Numbered from the stretch's first letter, positions 42,835 through 52,024 are shown. The stretch: DNA of 64,000 nt from RBG-13-68-16 sp041494245 (GCA_041494245.1 JBGQAK010000014.1:1-64000); one strand, 5' to 3'. Notes: generated by a model not told the origin, from the letters alone. Program-made: numbers and translations.

Positions 42835-44316
42835 CTAGCGGACGTGCTGCGCTTGGCCCGAGCCCTCGAGCAGCTTCATCACCACGTCCTTACGGAGCTT
42901 GCCGCGCTCGGAGGTCGGCAGCTCGTCCACGATGACGATGCGGCGGGGTACCTTGTGCGGTGCCAGGCGCGTGCGGCAGGCGGCCAGCACCGCATGCACG
43001 GTCAGGTGCATGCCGGGCTCCACCGCCACGAGGGCGGCCACCAGCTGGCCCCGGTGCGGGTCCGCGAGCCCCGCCACCACGGCGCTGTGGACGCCAGGCA
43101 GCGCCTCGAGCACCCGCCGCACCTCCTCGGGGTGGACCTTCTTCCCGGCGACGTTGAGGAACTCCGCCACCCGGCCGGTGAGGGTGAGCCGGCCCCCCTC
43201 GTCGAACACGCCGAGGTCACCCGAGAGGAAGCGGCCCGGGGCGAGCCTGCCCTCCTCCGCGGGACCGGGCACCACCCCGAGGGCCACCGAGCGCGAGGAG
43301 ACCAGCACGCGCCCCTCGACGCCGGCCGGCACGGGCTTCCCCTCGTCGTCCACCACGGTGACCGCGACGCGGTCCATCTGGGTGCCCACCGAGCCCTCCG
43401 AGTGCACGGGATCGGAAGAGCGGTCGTAGGTGATCCCGCCGCATTCGGAGCACCCGTAGAAGACGTGCACCTTGTGTCCGGTGGCCGCGTGGAAGGCGCC
43501 GGCGTCCCGGGGGGCGAGCGGAGCACCGGCCGTCAGGCACACCCGCAGGTCGGGCAGCCGGGGCAGACCCGGGAGGGTGGCGAGCGTCCTGACCATCGCG
43601 GGCACCGCCGGGAAGTGCGCCACGCCCGCCCTGGCCAGGGTGTGGGCAATGGCCGCCGGCAGCGCACACGTCGGGAACGCCAGCGGCGTGCCGGTGAGCA
43701 GGAGGGGGATCAGGCACGAACCGATCCCGTACGAGTGCGTGAGCGGGATCGCCGCTAGCGTCACGTCGCCGGGACGGATGCCCATCGTGTTCATGATCTG
43801 AATGGTGTCGGCGGCGAGCTGGCGGGTGCCCATGGCGACGGCGCGCGGCAGCCCGGTGGAGCCGGAGGTGAGCTTGAGCACCGCGGCGGCCTCCGGCATG
43901 GCGACCGGCTCCGGCTTCCGACGGGCGTCCACAACGACAGGCCCGCGCTCCAGGACGATCTGCCGCCTGCCGATCCTCTCGCGGGTGGCCACCAGGTACG
44001 CCGCACCGACCGCGGCCGCGGCACGCTCCAGCTCATCTGCTGGCGCCGACGCGTCCACCAGCGCCACCCGGGTGGGAAGCAGTCGGAGCGCGGCGAAGAC
44101 GCGCACCAGATCGGGACCGTTGGGGAGTGAGAGCACGACCGCGGAGCCGGGTACGAGCAGGGGCGCGAGGCACCCCCGCTCCTCGAGGATGGAGGCGGCC
44201 AGGGCGGCACGGGTAGCGATGATCTCGCCGTCCGGCCCGATGAGCGCCGGGAGCTCGCCGCCCCCCGCGGCCAGCGCCAGGAAGCGGCGGACGATCGGGC
44301 AGGGGGTGTCAGCCAT
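42835..44316 (-). CDS. Class I adenylate-forming enzyme (acyl-AMP/acyl-CoA ligase)
   Basis: A 493-residue ANL-superfamily enzyme that activates a carboxylate as an acyl-adenylate. Motifs: LKLTSGSTGLPRAV (phosphate loop, with Arg-Ala-Val where K-G is usual), PLTHSYGIG, YGCSECGGI, LSGDLGVFDEGG, the hinge LTGRVAEFLNVAGKKV and the catalytic Lys in SERGKLRKDVV. The substrate is unknown; the position beside acpS hints that the acyl group is passed to a carrier protein, but this is inference. ATG 44316 overlaps the TPR-cNMP gene by eight bases; a GTG at 44325 is an alternative start. Confidence 0.87.
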   Translation of the reverse strand: MADTPCPIVRRFLALAAGGGELPALIGPDGEIIATRAALAASILEERGCLAPLLVPGSAVVLSLPNGPDLVRVFAALRLLPTRVALVDASAPADELERAAAAVGAAYLVATRERIGRRQIVLERGPVVVDARRKPEPVAMPEAAAVLKLTSGSTGLPRAVAMGTRQLAADTIQIMNTMGIRPGDVTLAAIPLTHSYGIGSCLIPLLLTGTPLAFPTCALPAAIAHTLARAGVAHFPAVPAMVRTLATLPGLPRLPDLRVCLTAGAPLAPRDAGAFHAATGHKVHVFYGCSECGGITYDRSSDPVHSEGSVGTQMDRVAVTVVDDEGKPVPAGVEGRVLVSSRSVALGVVPGPAEEGRLAPGRFLSGDLGVFDEGGRLTLTGRVAEFLNVAGKKVHPEEVRRVLEALPGVHSAVVAGLADPHRGQLVAALVAVEPGMHLTVHAVLAACRTRLAPHKVPRRIVIVDELPTSERGKLRKDVVMKLLEGSGQAQHVR

Positions 44317-45208
44317 TCCCGCCACGCATGCGCGCGACCATCGCCTCCACCGTGGCGCGGGCGCGTTGCTCGTAGAAGTGCTGCAGCACGGTGCGTACGT
44401 CCGGGTACTCTGCCACGATCCTGTCGAGATCCTCCCCGGAGATCTCGATCAGGGTCGCCGGGGTCGTGGCCACGATCGTCGCGGTCCTCGGCTTGCCGGT
44501 GAGCACCGCGACCTCGCCGAAGAACTCTCCCGCGCCGAGCTGCGCGAGCACCAGTGGCTTCCCGGAGGGGTCGTTGGTGTGGACCGCAACCTCGCCCTCC
44601 TCGATCAGGAAGAACGAGGTTCCCGGCTCGCCCTCCCGCACGATGACCTCCTCGGGGTCGAACGACCGCACCGCCGCGGAGTAGAGGAGCTGCTCGAGCG
44701 CTCCCTGCGGGAACTCGGCGAAGAACCGGGAGGCCGCGCGCTCCCTCTCAAGCTGCTGCTCGGCGGGGTCGGGCTTGGGTTCTGGCGGCGGCGGCGCCGG
44801 GGCCGGGCGCGGAGGTTCGGCGTGCTTGAGCTGCTCCAGCCCTTCCTTCTCGGCGCTCTTGAGCTTGACCTCGGTCTCCCGCTCGGCCGCCTGCTGTGCG
44901 GCGATGAGCTGGGCGAGCTCCTTGGTGATGTCCTGGCGGTTGGGGTCCAGGCGGAGAACCTTGTTGGTCACGGCGATCGCGCGGGCGTAGAACCCCTGCT
45001 TGGCGTAGTGTTCCGCAAGCTTACGGTAGACGGAGATGGCCTTGGCCCGGTCGCCCGCCATCCCGAGGATCTCGGCTTGGCGAAGTAGGAGGTTGAAGTT
45101 CTCCGGGCGTTTCTTGATCTCCTCGGCGATCGCCTCCAGGGCCAGGGTGTACTCGCGCTGAAAGACGTACTGGTCGAGGAGCTCGAACTTGGGCCTGCCC
45201 TTGAACAT
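44309..45208 (-). CDS. TPR and cyclic-nucleotide-binding domain protein
   Basis: A 299-residue cytoplasmic protein. Residues 1-100 form TPR-like helices (AIAEEIKKRPENFNLLLRQA, GFYARAIAVTNKVLRLDPN); then an acidic/alanine coiled stretch with a proline-rich linker, and a cNMP-binding domain (about 165-285: VIVREGEPGTSFFLIEEGEV, GEFFGEVAVLTGKPRTATIVA). The FGEVAVL...RTATI phosphate-binding cassette carries the Glu and Arg that contact cAMP. No DNA-binding domain is present, so it would transmit cAMP by protein contact. ATG 45208 overlaps the amidohydrolase stop as TGATG, and its end overlaps the ligase gene. Confidence 0.87.
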   Translation of the reverse strand: MFKGRPKFELLDQYVFQREYTLALEAIAEEIKKRPENFNLLLRQAEILGMAGDRAKAISVYRKLAEHYAKQGFYARAIAVTNKVLRLDPNRQDITKELAQLIAAQQAAERETEVKLKSAEKEGLEQLKHAEPPRPAPAPPPPEPKPDPAEQQLERERAASRFFAEFPQGALEQLLYSAAVRSFDPEEVIVREGEPGTSFFLIEEGEVAVHTNDPSGKPLVLAQLGAGEFFGEVAVLTGKPRTATIVATTPATLIEISGEDLDRIVAEYPDVRTVLQHFYEQRARATVEAMVARMRGGNG

Positions 45209-46548
45209 CAGGACGACCACCCCAGGCGGCGGCTCACCGCCTGCGCCGCGGCGCCCGCCTCCTGCCGGATCGCGCGCCCATCCGCGGTGGCCAGCTCGCC
45301 GTCCCGGACCACGATCGAACCGTCAACCACGACGTGCCGCACGGTCTCAACGCCCCCTCCGTACACTACCATGGCCGCGGGGTCGGCGGCCGGCTCCATC
45401 GCAAAGTGCTCGCAGGAGAGCACTACGACATCGGCTCTTCGACCCGGGACCAGCCGCCCCACCTCCTCGCCGAGCCCCAGGACCTGAGCGCCGCGCCACG
45501 TCGCCATCTCGAGGACCGTCCAGGGGTCCACCGCCGCCGCCCCATTGGCGAGGTTGTGCAAAGTGCCGGCGAGCGCCATCTCGTGGAAGATCGAGAGCCG
45601 GTTGTTGCAGGGTGGCCCGTCCGCGCCCAGGCCGACCCGTACCCCGCGCCTGAGCAGGCCGGGCAGGTCGGCGATCCCCGAGGCCAGCTTCAGGTTGGCC
45701 CCGGGGCAGTGCGCCACCCCGGTCTGCGTCCCGGCCAGCAGACCCACCTCGTCCTCGTCCAGGTGCACGCAGTGGGCGAGGACCGTGTCGGGGCCGGCGA
45801 TGCCCACGTCGGCGAGGAAGGCGGCGTTCCCGCGGCCGGTCAGGGCGCGAACGGCTCGGGTCTCGTCCGCGTTCTCGCTCGCGTGGGTGTGGAGCAGGAA
45901 GCCGCGCTGGCGGGCAAGCGCCGCGCACCCTGCGAGCAGCTCCCGCGAGCAGGAGAGCGCGAAGCGCGGTGCCACCGCGTAGCGGAGCCGCCCGCCCGCC
46001 GCGCCGTGCCAGCGCGACCCGAGCGCCTCCGCGGCGGCGAGCGACTCCTCGCGATCCTCCAGCAGGCCGGCCGGCACCCCCTTGCCGGTGTCCATGTGGC
46101 ACTTGCCCGAGGCGAACCGGATGCCCAGGTCTCTGGCGGCTGCGAACACCGCGTCCTGGCCGTGGGTCGTGCCCATGTCGAGCGCCGAGGTGGTCCCGCC
46201 GGCGAGCAGCTCGGCGATCCCGAGTCGCGCCGCCGCAGCGACCTCCTCGGACCGGAGCGCCGCCTCGTACGGCCAAATGCGCTCGGACAGCCAGCGCAGG
46301 AGCGGCAAACCCTCCGCCCGGTACCTGGCCAGGGTCTGCACGACGTGGACGTGGGCCTGGACGAACCCCGGGAGCACGAGCGCGTCGCGGGCGTCGAGCA
46401 CCGCGCAGTCCTCACCCGCCTGCAGGCCGGGTGCGACGGCGGCGACCCGCCCACCCTCGAGCAGGACATCCGCCGCGAACCACTCGCCGCGGGTCGCCAT
46501 GGGCACCACCACGCCACCGCGGACCAGCACCGAGGACTGGGCACCCAT
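45208..46548 (-). CDS. Amidohydrolase, chlorohydrolase/SAH-deaminase-like
   Basis: A 446-residue metal-dependent hydrolase of the MtaD/TrzN/guanine-deaminase group. H66 and H68 in AHVHV, HTHASEN (with the catalytic Glu), AHCVHLDEDE and GLGADGPPCNN provide the metal ligands and active-site Asp. Likely reaction: deamination of an aminopurine-like compound such as S-adenosylhomocysteine or methylthioadenosine; the substrate is not determined. The upstream ATG-rich extension to 46647 crosses the divergent histidine kinase promoter and is rejected in favour of ATG 46548. It leads an overlapping run with the cNMP protein and acyl-AMP ligase. Confidence 0.87.
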   Translation of the reverse strand: MGAQSSVLVRGGVVVPMATRGEWFAADVLLEGGRVAAVAPGLQAGEDCAVLDARDALVLPGFVQAHVHVVQTLARYRAEGLPLLRWLSERIWPYEAALRSEEVAAAARLGIAELLAGGTTSALDMGTTHGQDAVFAAARDLGIRFASGKCHMDTGKGVPAGLLEDREESLAAAEALGSRWHGAAGGRLRYAVAPRFALSCSRELLAGCAALARQRGFLLHTHASENADETRAVRALTGRGNAAFLADVGIAGPDTVLAHCVHLDEDEVGLLAGTQTGVAHCPGANLKLASGIADLPGLLRRGVRVGLGADGPPCNNRLSIFHEMALAGTLHNLANGAAAVDPWTVLEMATWRGAQVLGLGEEVGRLVPGRRADVVVLSCEHFAMEPAADPAAMVVYGGGVETVRHVVVDGSIVVRDGELATADGRAIRQEAGAAAQAVSRRLGWSS

Positions 46549-46619
46549 CGTGATTCGATTCTCGTGGCCGGCCCATGCGGTGTCAAATCCTTGCAAGGCT
46601 CCAGGGCGGCGTGTGTGGC

Positions 46620-46625
46620 TATACT
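46620..46625 (+). promoter_or_regulatory. -10 box of a leaderless promoter (histidine kinase)
   Basis: TATACT, 6 bases, then GTG 46632, which is the kinase start. No -35 at normal spacing; TTGCAA at 46591 is 23 bases away. Confidence 0.55.
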
Positions 46626-46631
46626 GCCGGC

Positions 46632-48047
46632 GTGCGCGACGCAACACGTCTCGGGCTCGGCCATCTGGTGGCGTTCGTGGCCGTTGCTCTGGTGCTCAAC
46701 GTGCAGTTCACCTGGTGGGTGGTGTACTCCCTGCGCGACAACCGCGACAGGCTGGACCTGGAGCGCGCGCTCTTCGCCGCCCGCGTCGAAGGCACGGCCC
46801 TGCGCCTGACGGTCCAGATCGAGGAGGCCGAACGCCGCATCTCGATCCTCCCCCCGGGGGTCATCCCGTCGCCCACCTCTCCGTTCGTCGAGGTCCGGGT
46901 GGTGGACGTGCTGCCGACGGCCGACGGCGCGCCCGCCGGCCAGGCTGCCACGTCCGCGGCAGGCTGGATCATGGTGGACGGGCGCGCGGCGTTCGCGCGG
47001 CAGCTGGGGCGCGGTCGGATGGCGGTGGCGTACCTCCAACCGCAGACCCCCTACCGCTGGCTCGCCGCCATCGACCCCACGCTGCAGCTCGTGGATCGTG
47101 ACGAGGTCCAGGCGAGCCGGCCCCACGCCACCCTGGGCGCGCCGTTCCAGCGCCTGGAGGTGACCCCGGACTTCCACCGGTGGGAAGAGCTGGTGGACCG
47201 CTACCGGCAGCGCGTCATCGGGGTGCTGGGCGAGGGGGCTGCGTTCCTGGCCGCGATGGTGACGGCCGTGGTGCTCCTCTGGCGGGTCATGCGCCGCGAG
47301 GGGTCGCTGGAGCGTCAGCACCAGAGCTTCATCTCGGCCGTGACCCACGAGCTCAAGACCCCGATCGCGGGCATCCGGCTGGCGCTGGAGACCGTGCTCG
47401 CCGGGCGCGTGGACGGTGAGGGCAGGACCCGCTTCCTGAGCAACGCCCTGGCGGACTCGGAGCGCCTCGCCGACCTCGTCGAGAAGGTGCTCGAGGTCAC
47501 CCGCTACACCGGGGGGGCCCACCGCCTCCGCATGGAGCTCGGCAGCTTCACCCAGCTCCTGGAGGATGAGGTCCTGGTGGCCGAGAGGAGGGTGTCGGCC
47601 CGCGGCGGCGTGCTGGAGGCCGCGGTGACCCCCGGTGTGCAGTGCACGTTCGACGCCGAGGCGATGGCGATCGTGATCTCGAACCTTATCGAGAATGCTC
47701 TCAAGTACGCGCAGGAGGGGGCGCCGCGCGTCTGGGTGCAGCTCCGCCTGGAGCGCGGGGAGGCGGTGCTCGAGGTGCGGGACAACGGCGTCGGGATCGC
47801 ACCCGCCGAGCTGGAGAGTATTTTCAAGCCGTTCTACCGCTCGGCCGACAAGGTGACCCGGCGCACCCCTGGCACCGGCATCGGGCTCTACGTCGCGCGC
47901 GAGATCGTGAACGCCCACGGGGGCAGGCTCATCGCTTCGAGTCCCGGCGCCGGGCGCGGCGCGACCCTCCGGCTCTCCCTCCCGGGCGCGGAGGTACTAC
48001 CGGACGAGGAGTTTTCCGAGTACATTGGTGGGCGCGATGCGAGGTGA
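46632..48047 (+). CDS. Membrane sensor histidine kinase
   Basis: A 471-residue kinase: membrane helix (about 10-30), periplasmic sensor of about 160 residues, second helix (about 197-217), HisKA with phospho-acceptor H239 in VTHELKTPIAG, and HATPase_c with NLIENALKYA, DNGVGIAP, FKPFYR and GTGIGLYV. The start is GTG 46632 because it sits six bases after a TATACT box and opens just before the first helix; an in-frame ATG at 46575 lies upstream of that box. The gene is four bases from its OmpR-type regulator. The signal is unknown. Confidence 0.92.
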   Translation: MRDATRLGLGHLVAFVAVALVLNVQFTWWVVYSLRDNRDRLDLERALFAARVEGTALRLTVQIEEAERRISILPPGVIPSPTSPFVEVRVVDVLPTADGAPAGQAATSAAGWIMVDGRAAFARQLGRGRMAVAYLQPQTPYRWLAAIDPTLQLVDRDEVQASRPHATLGAPFQRLEVTPDFHRWEELVDRYRQRVIGVLGEGAAFLAAMVTAVVLLWRVMRREGSLERQHQSFISAVTHELKTPIAGIRLALETVLAGRVDGEGRTRFLSNALADSERLADLVEKVLEVTRYTGGAHRLRMELGSFTQLLEDEVLVAERRVSARGGVLEAAVTPGVQCTFDAEAMAIVISNLIENALKYAQEGAPRVWVQLRLERGEAVLEVRDNGVGIAPAELESIFKPFYRSADKVTRRTPGTGIGLYVAREIVNAHGGRLIASSPGAGRGATLRLSLPGAEVLPDEEFSEYIGGRDAR

Positions 48048-48050
48048 TCT

Positions 48051-48761
48051 ATGGCGAGTCGCGTGCTGATCGTCGAGGATGAGCAGCACCTGGCCGAGGC
48101 TCTGGCGCACAACCTCAAGTTCGAAGGGTACGAGACCGCGGTCGCCGGCGACGGAGAGACCGCGCTCGAACGCCTGGCGGCCGAGGACTTCGACCTGGTA
48201 GTGCTGGACGTGATGCTCCCGGGCATCTCGGGGTTCGATGTGTGCGCGCGGCTGCGGGAGGGCGGCAATCGGGTGCCGGTGCTCTTCCTGACCGCGCGCA
48301 ACACCGACGCCGACCGCATTGCGGGCCTCCGCCACGGCGGCGACGACTACATGACCAAGCCGTTCCTGCTCGAGGAGATGGTGCTGCGCATCCGCGGCAT
48401 CCTGCGCCGGCAGGAGTGGTACCAGACCCCGGTGGCGGAGCGCGGGGTCTTCCACTTCGGCGACAACGAGGTGAATTTCCGGACGTTCCGCGCCAAGCGG
48501 CCGCGCGGCGAGGTCGAGCTTACCGAGAAGGAGTGCATGTTGATGAAGCTGCTGGTGGAGCGGCAGGGGCAGGTGGTCTCCCGGGAGCTCATCCTGGAGC
48601 GCGTCTGGGGGTACAAGTACGGTTCCTCCTCCCGCACCATCGACAACTTCATCGTCCGCCTGCGCCGGTACTTCGAGTCCGACCCCCGGCGGCCCAAGTT
48701 CATTCACTCGGTTCGGGGCGTCGGCTACAGGTTCACCCCGGAGGGGGAACCCCAGGGTTGA
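48051..48761 (+). CDS. OmpR/PhoB-family response regulator
   Basis: A 236-residue regulator: receiver (1-120, D53 in VLDVMLPG, Lys in MTKPFL) and a C-terminal winged helix (about 135-232: ELTEKECMLMKLLVERQGQVVSRE, VDN-like TIDNFIVRLRRYFE, IHSVRGVGYRF). GAGGTGATCT precedes ATG 48051. It pairs with the kinase directly upstream, and target promoters are unknown. Confidence 0.95.
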   Translation: MASRVLIVEDEQHLAEALAHNLKFEGYETAVAGDGETALERLAAEDFDLVVLDVMLPGISGFDVCARLREGGNRVPVLFLTARNTDADRIAGLRHGGDDYMTKPFLLEEMVLRIRGILRRQEWYQTPVAERGVFHFGDNEVNFRTFRAKRPRGEVELTEKECMLMKLLVERQGQVVSRELILERVWGYKYGSSSRTIDNFIVRLRRYFESDPRRPKFIHSVRGVGYRFTPEGEPQG

Positions 48762-48844
48762 CGGAACGGCTCCGACGCCCTAGCTTTGTGGTACGACCTT
48801 CAGGCCGTCCCGTCCACGCCTGACCCCACGAGAGAGGTGTCACC

Positions 48845-49873
48845 ATGCCTGAGTACAACCAAGAGAAGCTCAAGGCCCTGGAGACTGCCGTCGCGCAGAT
48901 CGAACGGCAGTTCGGCAAGGGCTCGATCATGCGCCTCGGCGCCCAGGAGGCAGTGAACGTCCACGTCATCCCGACGGGGTCCATAGGCTTGGATGCGGCG
49001 CTGGGCGTGGGCGGGATCCCGCGCGGCAGGGTCAGCGAGATCTACGGGCCCGAGTCCTCTGGCAAGACGACGCTGGCGCTTCACGTGATCGCGCAGGCGC
49101 AGAAGGCCGGCGGGCTGGCGGCGTTCATCGACGCCGAGCACGCCCTCGACCCGGAGTACTGCGGCAAGCTGGGAGTGGACGTCGACAACCTGCTGGTGGC
49201 GCAGCCCGACAACGGCGAGCAGGCCCTCGAGATCGCCGAGACCCTGATCCGGTCCGGTTCCGTGGACGTGATCGTGGTGGACTCGGTGGCCGCGCTCGTT
49301 CCGCGCGCCGAGCTGGAAGGCGAGATGGGAGATGCGTCGGTCGGCCTGCAGGCGCGCCTGATGTCCCAGGCGATGCGCAAGCTCACCGGTATCGTCTCCA
49401 AGTCCAAGACCAGCGTGATCTTCATCAACCAGATCCGCGAGAAGATCGGGGTGATGTTCGGCAACCCCGAGACCACCACCGGGGGGCGTGCCCTCAAGTT
49501 CTACGCCTCCATCCGGCTGGACATCCGGCGCATCGGAGCGATCAAGTCGGGTGAGGAATCGGTGGGCAACCGGACCAAAGTCAAGGTCGTCAAGAACAAG
49601 GTGGCGGCGCCGTTCCGGGTGGCGGAGTTCGACCTTATGTACGGCGAGGGCATCTCCAAGTCCGGCGAGCTGCTCGACCTCGGCCTGGAACACCGGCTGC
49701 TCACCAAGTCCGGGACGTGGCTCTCGTACGGCGACACCCGCCTCGGTCAGGGGCGGGAGAACGCCCGGGCGTTCCTGAAGGAGCACCCCGAAGTCGTGAC
49801 CGAGCTCGAGGAGAAGCTGCGCGCGATGCTGCCGACGCTAGCGCGTCCGGCCTCGGCCGCCGACGAATCGTGA
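48845..49873 (+). CDS. recA: Recombinase A
   Basis: A 342-residue RecA for homologous recombination and SOS induction. Walker A GPESSGKTT (68-76), DAEHALDPEY, Walker B VIVVDSVAAL, the DNA-binding loops around EGEMGDASVGLQ and FINQIREKIGVMFGNPETTTGG, and a short acidic-poor C-terminus are seen. GAGAGGTGTCACC precedes the ATG. No LexA-type box (CTG-n10-CAG or GAAC-n4-GTTC) was found in the 83-base upstream gap. Confidence 0.97.
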   Translation: MPEYNQEKLKALETAVAQIERQFGKGSIMRLGAQEAVNVHVIPTGSIGLDAALGVGGIPRGRVSEIYGPESSGKTTLALHVIAQAQKAGGLAAFIDAEHALDPEYCGKLGVDVDNLLVAQPDNGEQALEIAETLIRSGSVDVIVVDSVAALVPRAELEGEMGDASVGLQARLMSQAMRKLTGIVSKSKTSVIFINQIREKIGVMFGNPETTTGGRALKFYASIRLDIRRIGAIKSGEESVGNRTKVKVVKNKVAAPFRVAEFDLMYGEGISKSGELLDLGLEHRLLTKSGTWLSYGDTRLGQGRENARAFLKEHPEVVTELEEKLRAMLPTLARPASAADES

Positions 49874-49885
49874 AGACCGGGATTT

Positions 49886-49946
49886 GGGCTCAGGGCTCCG
49901 GGGCCCGTGGTCGCGCTCAGACCCCGGAGCCCGGGCCCCGGACCCC
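49886..49946. repeat. CCCCGGAGC-type simple repeat after recA
   Basis: Degenerate GGCTC/CCGGGG units fill the 100-base gap between recA and the oxidoreductase. Similar tracts occur at 8321-8354, 23237-23261 and 37560-37612. Confidence 0.5.
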
Positions 49947-49973
49947 ACCGCGACGAGCACCGCGAGTCGCGGC

Positions 49974-50975
49974 ATGAAAGCGTGGTTCGCGCAGCGCTAC
50001 GGGCCGCCCGAGGTCCTGCGCCTGGTTGAGCTCCCAGATCCGATCCCGGGGCCGGGGGAGGTGCTCGTCCGGGTGCGCGCCATCGGCCTCAACTTCGCCG
50101 ACTGTGCGGCGCGGCTCGGTGTCTACCCGCGTGTCCCGAAGGCGCCGTTTGTCCCCGGCATGGAGGTGAGTGGAGAGGTCGTGGCGCTGGGCGAGGGGGC
50201 TGCCGGGCCACCCGCGGGCACGCCGGTCGCCGCGGTCACGCTCTTCGGGGGGCACGCGGAGCTCGTCAACGTGCGGGCCCGCTTCCTGCGGCCGTTGCCT
50301 GCGGGCGTGGACTTCGTGACGGGAGCATCGTTGGCGGTCACGGGCCTGACCGCGGACCACGCGCTGTTCACGGTCGGACGGGTGCGCGCCGGGGAGCGGG
50401 TCGTGATCACCGCGGCGGCCGGCGGTGTCGGCACCATCGCGGTGCAGATGGCGGCCAGGGCGGGCGCCCAGGTACTCGCGGTGGCGTCGACGCCGGCCAA
50501 GCTCGAGCTGGCGCTCTCACTCGGTGCCCATGAGGCAACGGGCTACGAGGGCTACCGCGAGGCGCTTGCCGGCGGCGCGGACGTCGTGGTGGACGCGGTG
50601 GGCGGCGCGCTCTTCCGAACCGGGTGGAGGGCACTTCGGCCGGATGGGCGCTACGTCCTCTACGGTTTCGCCGCCGCGCTCGGCCCGCGGCGGGTCCGCT
50701 ACGCGCGGGCGGCGCTCGAGCTCGCGCGCATGGGACTCGTGTTTCCCTCGACCCTCGTCCAGCCCTGCCGCACCCTCGCGGGCTTCAACCTCTCCCTCGT
50801 GCCGCATCTGACGGAGGAGCTCCAGGCCCGCTTCGCCCGCCTCGAGGGGATGCTGGCCAAGGGGAGCCTCAAAGCGGTCGTGGGTGCGGTGTTCCCGTTC
50901 GCGGAACTTCCCGAGGCGCATGCGCTCCTGCAGGGGCGCGGCTCCACCGGCAAGGTGGTGGTCACGGTTCCCTGA
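49974..50975 (+). CDS. Medium-chain quinone oxidoreductase (zinc-independent MDR)
   Basis: A 333-residue NADPH-dependent reductase of the quinone-oxidoreductase branch of the MDR superfamily. N-terminal GroES-like domain (PGPGEVLVRVRAIGLNFAD, PFVPGMEVSGEV), then a Rossmann domain with AAAGGVGTIAVQMA. It lacks the zinc-binding cysteine cluster of alcohol dehydrogenases. ATG 49974 opens at the conserved MKAWFAQRYG start; frames upstream are encoded by a simple repeat. The substrate is unknown. Confidence 0.9.
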   Translation: MKAWFAQRYGPPEVLRLVELPDPIPGPGEVLVRVRAIGLNFADCAARLGVYPRVPKAPFVPGMEVSGEVVALGEGAAGPPAGTPVAAVTLFGGHAELVNVRARFLRPLPAGVDFVTGASLAVTGLTADHALFTVGRVRAGERVVITAAAGGVGTIAVQMAARAGAQVLAVASTPAKLELALSLGAHEATGYEGYREALAGGADVVVDAVGGALFRTGWRALRPDGRYVLYGFAAALGPRRVRYARAALELARMGLVFPSTLVQPCRTLAGFNLSLVPHLTEELQARFARLEGMLAKGSLKAVVGAVFPFAELPEAHALLQGRGSTGKVVVTVP

Positions 50976-51064
50976 CGGGCGTCACTCCCCTGGTCCCGAC
51001 TTCGACGCCGTCCTGGCCGCGCCACGCCCCCGCCCTTAAACGCTGCACCCCTTGCGTCCGCGCG

Positions 51065-52024
51065 TCAGGGCTGGCCGGTGTCGGGACCGGTCCCGGCCCG
51101 CTCGCCCAGCACCTCGAAGCGGGCGGCGTTCTTCCCCTCCTGCTTCACCTCGTACATCAGGTTGTCGGCGGCACGGATCAGATCGTCGGCGCCGCACGCA
51201 CCGTTCGCGCAGGTGACCGCGCCGAGGCTGAAGGAGGTCCGCCAGCGCTTCGCGGCTCCACCCTCGTGAAGCTTGGCCTGCAGCCTGCCCAGCACGGCCT
51301 GCGCCTCGACGCGGTCCGTCGCGGGCAGGAGGATGGCGAACTCGTCGCCGCCCAGCCGCGCCAGCAGGTCCGGATCGCGCAGGTTCCCCCGGATCGTCTG
51401 GGCGATCTCTCGGAGCGCCCTGTCGCCCGCGTCGTGGCCGAAGCGGTCGTTGACCTGCTTGAAATCGTCGATGTCGAGGTAGGCCAGGGTCACGGCCGTG
51501 CGCGTTCGGCGGTTGCGGGACAGCTCGACCCCGAGCGCCTCGTAAAATGACCTGGTGTTTGGCAGGCCGGTGACGAAATCGGTGCGCGCCACCTCGCGTT
51601 CCCAGTCGACCAGCGCCCGCAGCTGCGAGATCATGTACGCGAGCAGCGCGAACGAGGCGACGTTGGCCGTTGTGTTCCACCACAGCACGTAGGGCCTCAC
51701 GGCCAACCACTCGGGGCCGTTGGCCAACGCCGAGCCCAGGGCGCTCAGCGCAACGGCGAAGAAGCCCCACCTCCGGCCGACGTACCACGACACCATGGCG
51801 ATGGAGGGCCAGTAGAAGATGTAGAAGCGCAGCTCCGGCCCCGTCAAGTAGTCGGCCACGGTCACGATCGCGATCAGTAGCACACCGATGACCACGACGA
51901 GCTTCCCCGAACGTTGCTCCAGGTCACTCAGGAACGTCGGACCGGCGTGGCGCGGTCGCGACGACGAGAGCCGGGCGCCGCCTGGGCGGCCGGCGCCGGC
52001 CGACGCGCTCGGTACGTTCGCCAT
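51065..52024 (-). CDS. Membrane diguanylate cyclase
   Basis: A 319-residue protein with about four membrane helices (about 43-145) and a C-terminal GGDEF domain (about 160-305). The domain has DFVTGLPNTRSF, the metal site DIDDFKQVND, an intact GGDEF in RLGGDEFAILL, and an RDPD inhibitory I-site five residues earlier. It should make cyclic-di-GMP with product inhibition. It is divergent from a sigma-54 regulator across 73 bases. Compare the degenerate GGDEF at 6000-6743. Confidence 0.93.
   Translation of the reverse strand: MANVPSASAGAGRPGGARLSSSRPRHAGPTFLSDLEQRSGKLVVVIGVLLIAIVTVADYLTGPELRFYIFYWPSIAMVSWYVGRRWGFFAVALSALGSALANGPEWLAVRPYVLWWNTTANVASFALLAYMISQLRALVDWEREVARTDFVTGLPNTRSFYEALGVELSRNRRTRTAVTLAYLDIDDFKQVNDRFGHDAGDRALREIAQTIRGNLRDPDLLARLGGDEFAILLPATDRVEAQAVLGRLQAKLHEGGAAKRWRTSFSLGAVTCANGACGADDLIRAADNLMYEVKQEGKNAARFEVLGERAGTGPDTGQP

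Noticed and set aside
48762..48844. SOS/LexA box ahead of recA
   Set aside because: No CTG-n10-CAG or GAAC-n4-GTTC type site was found, although a lineage-specific LexA motif cannot be excluded.
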